Positions 32,799 through 40,153 of a stretch of DNA of 64,000 bases are shown in pieces. A program made the position numbers and the translations under genes. The stretch lies in contig NZ_CP047020.1 in the NCBI RefSeq assembly GCF_009796285.1, positions 8,122,001-8,186,000 on the forward strand, given 5' to 3'. The DNA comes from Streptomyces broussonetiae. GTDB taxonomy: Bacteria; Actinomycetota; Actinomycetes; Streptomycetales; Streptomycetaceae. The notes beneath the pieces are model-generated. The model was not told where the DNA came from and searched no databases. It saw only the letters and a program-made list of their open reading frames with translations. Each line of letters opens with the position of its first letter. Within the stretch, counting starts at the first letter, position 1.

Positions 32799-34205
32799 TC
32801 AGTGCCCGAAGTCGAACCAGTTCACGTTGACGAAGTCCGCCGGCTGGCCGCTGGAGAAGGTCAGATAGACGTCGTGTGTGCCGGTCACGGAGCTGATGTT
32901 GGCCGGGATCGTCTGCCAGGACTGCCAGCCCCCCGTGTTGCCCACCGCGAAGCTGCCGATCGGGGTGCTGGTGGGGCTGTCCAGTCGTACCTGGACCAGG
33001 CCGCTCACCCCGGCCGCGGCCCCGCTCGCCACCCGGCCGTAGAACTGCGTGGCCGGCGCCGAGCCGAAGTTCACGCCCTTGTACAGCGCCCAGTCGCCGT
33101 TCGCGAGGTAACCGATGTCCTGCCCGCCGCCGGTGTCCGTGGTGGTCTCGGTGCCGACGCCGGACTGGCCGTCGTAGGACTCGGCCTGGATCGGGCTGTA
33201 GGCGTCGCGGTTGCCCGGCGGGGGAGTGCCGCCGCTGCCGCCGGACTGGAGCACCTGGACGTAGTCCACGACCATCGGGTGGCCCGGATCGGTGGAGCCG
33301 GTCGGGCCGCCGCCGAACGCCGCCGGGAAGCCGCCGCCCATCGCCACGTTCAGGATGACGAAGAAGCCGTGGTTCGTGGCGTTGGCCCAGGTCGTCGCGT
33401 CCACCTGGTTCGCCGTGACCGTCTGGTAGTTGACACCGTCGACGTAGAAGCGGATGGCCTCCGGGCTCACCGAGCGGTCCCACTCCATCGTGTAGGTGTG
33501 GAAGCCCGACTGGCAGGTGGTGTTCGGGCACGCGGTGGAGTTGCCGAGGCCGGTCGTCTCGTTGCACGGGCCGCCGGGGTTGGTGCCGCAGTGCATGGTG
33601 GCCCACGTCTTGTTCAGGCCGTTGACGTTCTCCATGATGTCCAGCTCGCCGACGCTCGGCCAGTTCTGGTAGTTGCCGCGATACGGCGCGCCCAGCATCC
33701 AGAACGCGGGCCAGTAGCCGGCGGCCGCGTCACCGGTCACGTTCGGCATCTGGATCCGGGCCTCCACGCGCAGCTTGCCGCCGGCCGGGGGCTGGAAGTC
33801 GGTGCGGGTGGTCTCGATCCGGCCGGAGGTCCAGTTGCCCGAGGCGTCGCGGCGCGGGGTGATGAGCAGGTCGCCGCTGCCGTCCAGGGCGACGTTGTTC
33901 GTGCTCGACGTCATCGTCTCTACCTCGCCGGTGCCCCAGTTGGCGGCTCCGCCGGGGTACGAGGTCCCGGTGTCGTACTGCCAGTTGGAGGTGTTCACGC
34001 CCGAGCCGGCCGCGCCGTCGAAGTCGTCCAGGAAGACCTGCGTCCAGCCGGACGGGGGTGCGGGCGCGGAGGCGTCGGCGGGCGCCGTGGCAGCCGTGGC
34101 GAGGGCCGTGGACAGGCCGAGCGTGGCGACGACGGCGACGAGCGCGCGTCGCAGCGGGCGGGGTCGTGGGTGGCGGGGTCTGGGTATGCCGGAGGGTGCG
34201 CTCAT
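32799..34205 (-). CDS. Secreted GH16 endo-beta-1,3-glucanase with CBM6
   Basis: 468 aa. Signal peptide 1-45 (twin basic N-region, hydrophobic core, cleavage near ADA-SA). GH16 catalytic domain about 52-325 with the signature GELDIMEN: nucleophile Glu187, Asp189, acid/base Glu192. A Gly/Pro linker leads to a C-terminal CBM6 (about 340-468, beginning IQAESYDGQSG). Hydrolyses laminarin-like beta-1,3-glucans outside the cell. Two LacI-type palindromes 63-102 bp upstream suggest sugar-controlled repression. Confidence 0.95.
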   Translation of the reverse strand: MSAPSGIPRPRHPRPRPLRRALVAVVATLGLSTALATAATAPADASAPAPPSGWTQVFLDDFDGAAGSGVNTSNWQYDTGTSYPGGAANWGTGEVETMTSSTNNVALDGSGDLLITPRRDASGNWTSGRIETTRTDFQPPAGGKLRVEARIQMPNVTGDAAAGYWPAFWMLGAPYRGNYQNWPSVGELDIMENVNGLNKTWATMHCGTNPGGPCNETTGLGNSTACPNTTCQSGFHTYTMEWDRSVSPEAIRFYVDGVNYQTVTANQVDATTWANATNHGFFVILNVAMGGGFPAAFGGGPTGSTDPGHPMVVDYVQVLQSGGSGGTPPPGNRDAYSPIQAESYDGQSGVGTETTTDTGGGQDIGYLANGDWALYKGVNFGSAPATQFYGRVASGAAAGVSGLVQVRLDSPTSTPIGSFAVGNTGGWQSWQTIPANISSVTGTHDVYLTFSSGQPADFVNVNWFDFGH

Positions 34206-34267
34206 GGGGGCCTCTCGGTTACGGGGTACGGAGTACGGGGAGTGGGGAGCGGGGGGCGGGAGAAAGG

Positions 34268-34307
34268 TGAGAGCGCTCCCATCGCCGCGCGATTGAGAGC
34301 GCTCTCA
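34268..34307. promoter_or_regulatory. Twin LacI-type (CebR-like) operators upstream of the GH16 gene
   Basis: TGAGAGCGCTCTCA (34294-34307) is a perfect 14-bp palindrome. TGAGAGCGCTCCCA (34268-34281) differs at one position. Both resemble the TGGGAGCGCTCCCA site bound by CebR in Streptomyces. The 26-bp spacing suits two repressor dimers. Confidence 0.85.
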
Positions 34308-34411
34308 CGACGCCGCCAATGTGCTCCCCGCCCCGGCGACCGTCAAGCCTTGAAGCAAGCAAAGTCCTTGATTCTCAGAAGAGTTCACCGGGTGAAGTCG
34401 CCCGTACCGGC

Positions 34412-34985
34412 TCAGACCGCGCTGCCCGCCCGCCAGTCGGCCCACGACAGATCCGAGCCGTCGTGGAACCTGTAGCCGTCCACCGAGGTGTCACCCGCCC
34501 CCTTGGCGTCGTGCAGGCCGATGCAGCCGTGACTGGTGTTCTGGTGCCCGAACAGCGCGGTGGACGCCCAGTAGTTGCTGTGCACGAAGGTGCCGGAGGC
34601 GGTGAGCCGCTGGGCGTGCGGCACGTCCGGGACGTCGCACTCGTCGCCGAGGCCGACCGTGGGGGACTCCATCCGGGTCTGCCTGAACCGCGCGCTGATC
34701 ACCATGAGTACGGACCAGGTGGTGTGTGAGGAGTCGCCGCCGGTGACGGGCGTGGGTGGCGACGGTCGCTCCGGAGCGCCGGACGGTCATCGTCTTCGTC
34801 GCGAGGTCGACCGTGCTGATCTGTTCGCGGCCGATGTGAGAACCGACGACCTTGTCCTGAACGCCGTGGACGGCGTCCGCGCCCTCGACGTCCGTCAGCC
34901 GCAGACCGAGCGTGATCTTCGTACCGATAGCCCAGTGGGTCTGCGGCCGGAAGTCCAGCCGGGTGTCGCTGAACCGGTGCCCGGA
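34412..34985 (-). pseudogene. Degenerate L,D-transpeptidase gene
   Basis: Two reading frames together give an L,D-transpeptidase. Upstream piece (about 34985-34760): LDFRPQTHWAIGTKITLGL, then VQDKVVGSHIGREQISTVDL and MTVRRSGATVAT. Downstream piece in another frame (34750-34412): PVTGGDSSHTTWSVLMVISA, then FRQTRMESPTVGLGDE, GTFVHSNYW and the catalytic SHGCIGLHDAKG. The frameshift lies near 34750-34760. The N-terminal part (signal or lipobox and Ig-like domain) is missing, and the end (DGSDLSWADWRAGSAV) joins the catalytic domain without the usual intervening 20-30 residues. The remnant abuts the 3' end of the IclR gene. Confidence 0.85.
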
Positions 34986-35021
34986 GCGTCACCGGGGTGC
35001 CGGCTCTCGTCCTCGGGCTTG

Positions 35022-35780
35022 TCAGCGCACGCCGTGCTCCGGCCGCCAGCCCAGGGCCCGGGAGATCCCGCGGCCCGCCAGCCGGACCGCCGGGGCCAGC
35101 GCCGGAACCTGGGCGCCCGTGCGGGGCACCACCACCGACACGGCCGCCACGACCTCACCACCCGGGCCGCTGACGGCCGCCGCCACGGACAGCGCGTCCT
35201 GCGTCACCTGACGCTCGCTCACCGCCACCCCTGAGCGGCGCACTTCGGCGAGCGCGCGCCGCAGCCGCGCCGGATCGGTGATCGTGTACGGGGTGAAGGA
35301 GGCGAGCGGCCCGGAGCAGTACTCCTCCTGCACAGCCGGACCGGCGTGCGCGAGGAGGGCGAGCCCGACCCCGGTGGCGTGCAGCGGCCAGCGCGCGCCG
35401 ATGCGGATGTGCACGCCCACCGCCGAACGGCCCTGCAGCCACTCGACGTAGACGACCTCCGTACCGTCGCGCACCGCCAACTGCACGTTCTCGTGCGTCG
35501 CTTCGTACAGGTCCTCCAGATACGGCAGCGCCAGCTGGCGCAGGGCGAGGCCGCGTGGAGCGAGCGCGGCCACCTCCCACAGCCGCAGCCCCACGTGGTA
35601 GACCCCGGACGCGTCGCGCTCCAGCGCGCCCCACGCGGCCAGGGCGCCCGCCAGCCGGTGCGCGGTGGTCAGGCTGAGCCCGGCCCGGCGGCTGATGTCC
35701 GTGAGCGACAGGGCCGGGTGCTCGTGGTCGAACGCGGCGAGCACGGACAGCAGCCGGTCTGCGGCGGACCGCTCGCCCAT
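35022..35780 (-). CDS. IclR-family regulator
   Basis: 252 aa. N-terminal winged HTH (LSLTDISRRAGLSLTTAHRLAGALAAWGAL, about 24-53) and C-terminal GAF-like effector domain (ENVQLAVRDGTEVVYVEWLQGRSAVGVHIRIGARWPLHATGVGLALLA; AVSERQVTQDALSVAAAVSGPGGEVVAAVSV). ATG 35780. No clear partner gene; it is next to carbohydrate genes and two pseudogenes, so its regulon may lie elsewhere. Confidence 0.92.
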   Translation of the reverse strand: MGERSAADRLLSVLAAFDHEHPALSLTDISRRAGLSLTTAHRLAGALAAWGALERDASGVYHVGLRLWEVAALAPRGLALRQLALPYLEDLYEATHENVQLAVRDGTEVVYVEWLQGRSAVGVHIRIGARWPLHATGVGLALLAHAGPAVQEEYCSGPLASFTPYTITDPARLRRALAEVRRSGVAVSERQVTQDALSVAAAVSGPGGEVVAAVSVVVPRTGAQVPALAPAVRLAGRGISRALGWRPEHGVR

Positions 35781-35883
35781 CCGCTCCCACCTCGTCCTCG
35801 TCGCCGTCGCGCCCCGCCGCTCCCGACGAGAGCGCCACCGCCGACAGTACGGGGACGCGTACGTGTGCGGGAGGTGGCCAGGG

Positions 35884-37710
35884 TCAGTGGTTCATGAAGG
35901 CGGTGACGGGCAGCGCCCGCGCGACGATCCGGACGTCGCCGAGGCGGCCGTGCAGGATCTGGTCGATCTTTCCGGCGTACTCGTAGCCGCCGAGCAACCA
36001 CGGCAGTCCGACGGAGGTGATGCCGACGGCCGGGGCCTTGGGGTTGCGGACGACCGGGCAGCCCTCGACGTAGAGCGTGGTGTGGGAGCCGTCGTTGACG
36101 ACCGCCAGGTGCCACCAGGTCTCCAGCGGGGTCTCCTGTCCCCAGTTGGTGGCGATGCCCTCCTGATTGAGGGGACGCATCGCCCACTGCGGCTCACGGC
36201 CGTTCGACAGCGAGAGCGTGGCCAGCGGTTCGTCCGGGTCGTCCGCGGTCCTGCCGGCCGCGCCGCCCGTGCCGGTGCGGCCGACGAGGCCCGACCAGGC
36301 GTGGTGGGCGGGGTCCCAGTCGGCCGGGAGCCGGTAGAACGCCTCGATGGTGTAACCGTGCCCGAACGTCGCCGAGTTGAGCGGTGCACCGTCGACCGTG
36401 CGCAGGTACGCGCCCTGCAGCGGCGCCTTGTGGCCCTGGAACTCCAGGCTGCCGTGGCCCGGCTGGTCCGGGTGGTGGTCGGCCGACCAGGCGAGCGCGC
36501 CGTCGCCCACCGTGACCACGGTGAGGTCGTTGCCCCGGCCGGACACGTCGCGGACGGTGCCCGAGACGGGCGACTCGAAACGCCAGTAGGCGACCGTGCC
36601 GGGGACCAGCATCTTCGAGACCGGGCGCGGGGGGCGGGCCCGTACCGGGTCGAAGCCGGCGAAGCGGGCGGCGAAGTCGATGCCGACCGAGAAGCGGTCC
36701 GCGTCGCCGCTCAGCTCCATCTCCTGCCGCTCCAGCGCGTTCAGGCCCCGGCCGGCGCGGCCGAGGATCCACGGCGAGACGGTTTTGACGTCGATGACGT
36801 TCCGGTCCAGGTCGAACCGGTACAGACGGATCATCGCCGCGCCGCCGAAGTAACGGTTCTGGTAGTTCGTCAGGTGCAGGTGGACCTCGTGGCCGGCCGC
36901 GTTCCTGCGGATGGCCCGCCCGGCCGGCCAGTAGTGGCCGTTCAGGGTCAGGAAGATCTGGTCGCGGTCCTCGATCAGCTGGTCCCACAACTGCTCGCCG
37001 TACGCCGACAACCGGGCGTCCTCGGCGACGAGTTCGTGCGTGGTCAGGATGACCGGCGTTCCAGGGTGCTCGGCGAGGACGTCCTTCGCCCACGCGAACC
37101 CCTCGGCCGACAGCCGCCAGTCCAGCGCCAGCACCAGCCACTCGCGCCCGGCCGCCCGGAACACGTGCCAGGTGTTGTAGCCGTCCGGGGAGGCGCCCCC
37201 GAACGTGGGCCTGCCGCTCAGGCGCTGCGGACCGAACTCCTTCAGGTACGGCGTCGAGCCACGCCGGTCGTCCGTCGAGGAGGGTACGTCGTGGTTGCCG
37301 GCCAGGACGCTGTAGCCGACGCCCGCCCCGTCGAGGATCCCGAACGCCCGGCCGATCGCGGCGAACTCCTCCTCGGCGCCGTTCTGCGTGAGGTCACCGA
37401 GATGGGACAGGAAGACGATGTTCTCGTCCTGCCCGTGCTCCAGCAGATACCGCAACGACGCCTCGACGGGCGCCGGGTCGATGCTCGGCCCGTCGAACAG
37501 GTACTGGGTGTCGGGCATCACCGCGAGGGTGAAACGACGGCTCTGGGGGTCGGGCCGCCGGCCGCTGAGCACGGCCGCCTCGGCAACCGCCGGCAGCGCG
37601 CCTGCGGCTGTGGCGGCGGCGCCCAGCAGCGCGGTGGCCCTGAGGAAACTGCGCCGTCCGGCACCGGCCTGCACGGCCTCGCCCCGAACGGGGTCATGCG
37701 ACGTACACAC
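35884..37710 (-). CDS. Tat-exported metallophosphoesterase with LamG/concanavalin-like domain
   Basis: 608 aa. Twin-arginine signal GRRSFLRATALLGAAATAAGALPAVAEA (about 17-45). Calcineurin-like phosphoesterase domain about 55-330: AVMPDTQYL, LSHLGDLTQNG, LAGNHDVP, ILTTHELV and LNGHYW supply the dimetal ligands, with a Tyr where many relatives have His. Residues 390-608 form a LamG-like sandwich (GTVAYWRFESPVSGTVRDVSGRGNDL ... DIRILARAL-type end). GTG 37710 follows GGAG. Secreted phosphatase or phosphodiesterase, substrate unknown; the LamG part may bind carbohydrate. Confidence 0.9.
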   Translation of the reverse strand: MCTSHDPVRGEAVQAGAGRRSFLRATALLGAAATAAGALPAVAEAAVLSGRRPDPQSRRFTLAVMPDTQYLFDGPSIDPAPVEASLRYLLEHGQDENIVFLSHLGDLTQNGAEEEFAAIGRAFGILDGAGVGYSVLAGNHDVPSSTDDRRGSTPYLKEFGPQRLSGRPTFGGASPDGYNTWHVFRAAGREWLVLALDWRLSAEGFAWAKDVLAEHPGTPVILTTHELVAEDARLSAYGEQLWDQLIEDRDQIFLTLNGHYWPAGRAIRRNAAGHEVHLHLTNYQNRYFGGAAMIRLYRFDLDRNVIDVKTVSPWILGRAGRGLNALERQEMELSGDADRFSVGIDFAARFAGFDPVRARPPRPVSKMLVPGTVAYWRFESPVSGTVRDVSGRGNDLTVVTVGDGALAWSADHHPDQPGHGSLEFQGHKAPLQGAYLRTVDGAPLNSATFGHGYTIEAFYRLPADWDPAHHAWSGLVGRTGTGGAAGRTADDPDEPLATLSLSNGREPQWAMRPLNQEGIATNWGQETPLETWWHLAVVNDGSHTTLYVEGCPVVRNPKAPAVGITSVGLPWLLGGYEYAGKIDQILHGRLGDVRIVARALPVTAFMNH

Positions 37711-37763
37711 GTGTGCTCCGTAGAAGTCAGGGGGCAGAAGGGGGTTGGAGACGCGCTCAGAGG

Positions 37764-38306
37764 TCAGACGGCGCGCAGCGGCCGACTCCGGCGGACCGTC
37801 CTGGCCGGGGCCGGGGCCGGGGCCGGGTAGGACGGCCGTACGACACCCTCGGTCCCGGTGTGCCGCGCGACCGCGGCAGCCGCCGGCAGCAGGACCCGGG
37901 GTGCGCACAGCTCGGTACCGCGCGGCGCCCGCGGCTCGTCCGCCGCCGTTGTCACGCGCAGCGTCAGCCACGCCGGCCCGCCGCCTTGCGGTAGCCGGAA
38001 CGGCAGGGACACGGCCGCCGTCTCGCCCGGCCGCAGATCGGGCAGTTCGGCCGGGGCGGTCAGGATCCGGCCGTCGGCCCGCACCAGCTCCCAACTCGCC
38101 GCCAGCCGGCCGAGACCGCGGACCTCGTGGTCGTTGACGAGGACGATCCCCTCGTGCCGCAGACACCGGATGCCGACCGGAGCCCGGCTCTCCCGGTGCT
38201 CGTACGGCCCGGCGCCGGTGCGCCCGGCCGCTCTTCCGTCGCTCACCCGGTGCACGATTCCGTGGTCCCGGGACCACGGGATGAAGCCACCCTGAAGAGC
38301 CGGGGT
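37764..38306 (-). pseudogene. Beta-galactosidase (GH2) remnant
   Basis: One frame keeps pieces of a GH2 beta-galactosidase: PALQGGFIPWSRDHGIVHRV (normally GGFIWEW-DHG), then the Ig-like domain 4: ASWELVRADGRILTAPAELP, DLRPGETAAVSLPF, WLTLRVTTAADEPRAPRGTE and LCAPRV. The stretch between DHGI and domain 4 is shortened by some 40 residues, the whole N-terminal catalytic part is gone, and domain 5 is replaced by a Pro/Ala tail ending at 37764. CCGTGGTCCCGGGACCACGG at 38260-38279 is a perfect 20-bp palindrome within it. Confidence 0.8.
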
Positions 38307-38760
38307 GGACTCGGTGGCCGCCCAGTGGGCCACGCGGGTGCCCGTCGCCACCGTGGCCCCCGCCGTGCGCAACGGCGTGCGCAGTCCACCCTTGCGCCGT
38401 GTGCGGCTCGTCCGGACCGGCCACCGGGCACCCCTGACGACGACTCGGCCGCCGACCTGCGCCGCTCGGCGGAACGGTCCGTCGTGAGCACCACTCCCGG
38501 CCCGCGTCGGCAGCGAGGACGGCCTTCGCGGGCAGCATCCAGGGGCCTTTGCCCGGTGCGGGCGGGATCCGGCCCGCCCGCCGCGCAGGCGCGGGGCACG
38601 GCCGTGGCCGGGGTGCCGGTCGAACGGGCATGATCGCGGCGGACGACCGGGACGTTCCGTTCGCGGACGCCACCCCGTTCCCCGGCACGGACGGGACGAG
38701 GGCCTGCGGGCCGGAGGAACGGGACGTGGTCGTGGCCAAGGATCAGGGAAGGGTGCAGAG
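38307..38760. other. Intergenic remnant region without a supported gene
   Basis: About 450 bp upstream of the GH4 gene. Long open frames exist on both strands but are Arg/Pro/Gly-rich and match no family I recognise. It is likely decayed sequence from the beta-galactosidase locus plus the GH4 promoter. GGAAGGG near 38747 serves the GH4 start. Confidence 0.5.
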
Positions 38761-40098
38761 GTGAAGCTGACGATTCTGGGCGGCGGCGGGTTCCGCGTGC
38801 CGCTCGTATACGGTGCACTGCTGGCCGACCACGCCGAAGGGCGGGTCACCGAGGTCGTCCTCCACGACCTGGACGACCGTCGACTGTATGCGGTGGCCCG
38901 GGTACTGGACGAACAGGCCGCCGGGATCCCCGACGCGCCCGAGGTGACCGCCACCACCGACCTCGACGCGGCACTCGCCGGCGCCGACTTCGTCTTCTCC
39001 GCGATCCGCGTCGGCGGCCTTCAGGGCCGGGCGGACGACGAACGCGTGGCGCTCGCCGAGGGCGTCCTCGGCCAGGAGACCGTCGGCGCCGGAGGAATCG
39101 CCTACGGCCTGCGGACCGTGCCCGTCGCCGTCGACATCGCCCGGCGCGTGGCGCGCCTCGCCCCGGACGCCTGGGTCATCAACTTCACCAATCCGGCCGG
39201 CCTGGTCACCGAGGCAATGTCCCGGCATCTCGGCGACCGCGTCATCGGCATCTGCGACTCACCCGTCGGCCTCGGCCGTCGTATCGCCCGCGCCCTCGGC
39301 GCCGACCCGGGGCAGGCCTTCATCGACTACGTCGGCCTCAACCACCTCGGCTGGGTGCGCGGCCTGCACGTCGCCGGCCGCGACGAACTCCCGCGCCTGC
39401 TCGCCGACCCCGCCCTGCTCGGCTCCTTCGAGGAGGGCAGACTCTTCGGCGCCGACTGGCTGCGGTCGCTCGGCGCGATCCCCAACGAGTACCTGCACTA
39501 CTACTACTTCAACCGGGAAGCCGTACGCGCCTACCAGCAGGCCGAGCGGACCCGGGGTGCCTTCCTGCGTGACCAGCAGGCCCGGTTCTACGACGAGGCC
39601 CTGCGCCCGGACACCTCCGCTCTCGGGGCCTGGGACCGCACCCGGGCCGAGCGCGAGGCCACCTACATGGCCGAGAACCGGCGAAGCGCCGGTGCGGGCG
39701 AGCGCGAGGCCGACGATCTGTCCGGCGGCTACGAGAAGGTCGCCCTCGCCCTGATGCGGGCCATCGCCCGTGACGAGCGGACCACGCTGATCCTCAACGT
39801 GCGCAACGGCAGCACGCTGTCGGCGCTCGACGGCGATGCGGTGATCGAGGTCCCCTGCCTGGTCGACGCCAACGGCGCCCACCCCGTCGCGGTCGCTCCG
39901 CTGCCCGGGCACGCCACCGGGCTGGTCTGCTCGGTCAAGGCCGTCGAGCGCGAGGTGCTCGCCGCCGCCGAGTCCGGCTCCCGGCGCACGGCGGTCAAGG
40001 CCTTCGCGCTGCACCCGCTGGTCGACTCGGTCACCGTCGCGCGCGCACTGGTGGAGGGCTACACCGAGGTCCATCCTGGCCTCGCGTACCTTGAGTGA
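38761..40098 (+). CDS. GH4-family 6-phospho-beta-glucosidase-like enzyme
   Basis: 445 aa. NAD+ site GGGGFRVPLVYGAL (7-20) and HDLDDRR; GH4 signatures NFTNPAGLVTEAM, GICDSPVG (metal ligand Cys165) and NHLGW (His195). GH4 enzymes use NAD+ and Mn2+ and cleave by oxidation-elimination. The closest type is CelF/LicH-like 6-phospho-beta-glucosidase, though no PTS genes are in the window, so unphosphorylated substrates are possible. GTG 38761. Followed 55 bp later by an alpha-mannosidase gene with a LacI-type half palindrome between. Confidence 0.92.
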   Translation: MKLTILGGGGFRVPLVYGALLADHAEGRVTEVVLHDLDDRRLYAVARVLDEQAAGIPDAPEVTATTDLDAALAGADFVFSAIRVGGLQGRADDERVALAEGVLGQETVGAGGIAYGLRTVPVAVDIARRVARLAPDAWVINFTNPAGLVTEAMSRHLGDRVIGICDSPVGLGRRIARALGADPGQAFIDYVGLNHLGWVRGLHVAGRDELPRLLADPALLGSFEEGRLFGADWLRSLGAIPNEYLHYYYFNREAVRAYQQAERTRGAFLRDQQARFYDEALRPDTSALGAWDRTRAEREATYMAENRRSAGAGEREADDLSGGYEKVALALMRAIARDERTTLILNVRNGSTLSALDGDAVIEVPCLVDANGAHPVAVAPLPGHATGLVCSVKAVEREVLAAAESGSRRTAVKAFALHPLVDSVTVARALVEGYTEVHPGLAYLE

Positions 40099-40106
40099 GG
40101 ACTCTC

Positions 40107-40120
40107 GGTAAGCGCTTTCA
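40107..40120. promoter_or_regulatory. Imperfect LacI-type operator before the GH38 gene
   Basis: GGTAAGCGCTTTCA has an AAGCGCTT core palindrome of 8 bp with further partial symmetry. It lies 34 bp upstream of the alpha-mannosidase start. Confidence 0.45.
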
Positions 40121-40153
40121 CCCCATGCTCGCCTCTCCCTCCTGGAGATCGCC

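Noticed and set aside
35669..36389. Minus-strand 172-aa and 165-aa frames over the 3' end of the LamG-phosphoesterase gene
   Set aside because: Both are other-frame shadows of the clear LamG domain and of IclR.
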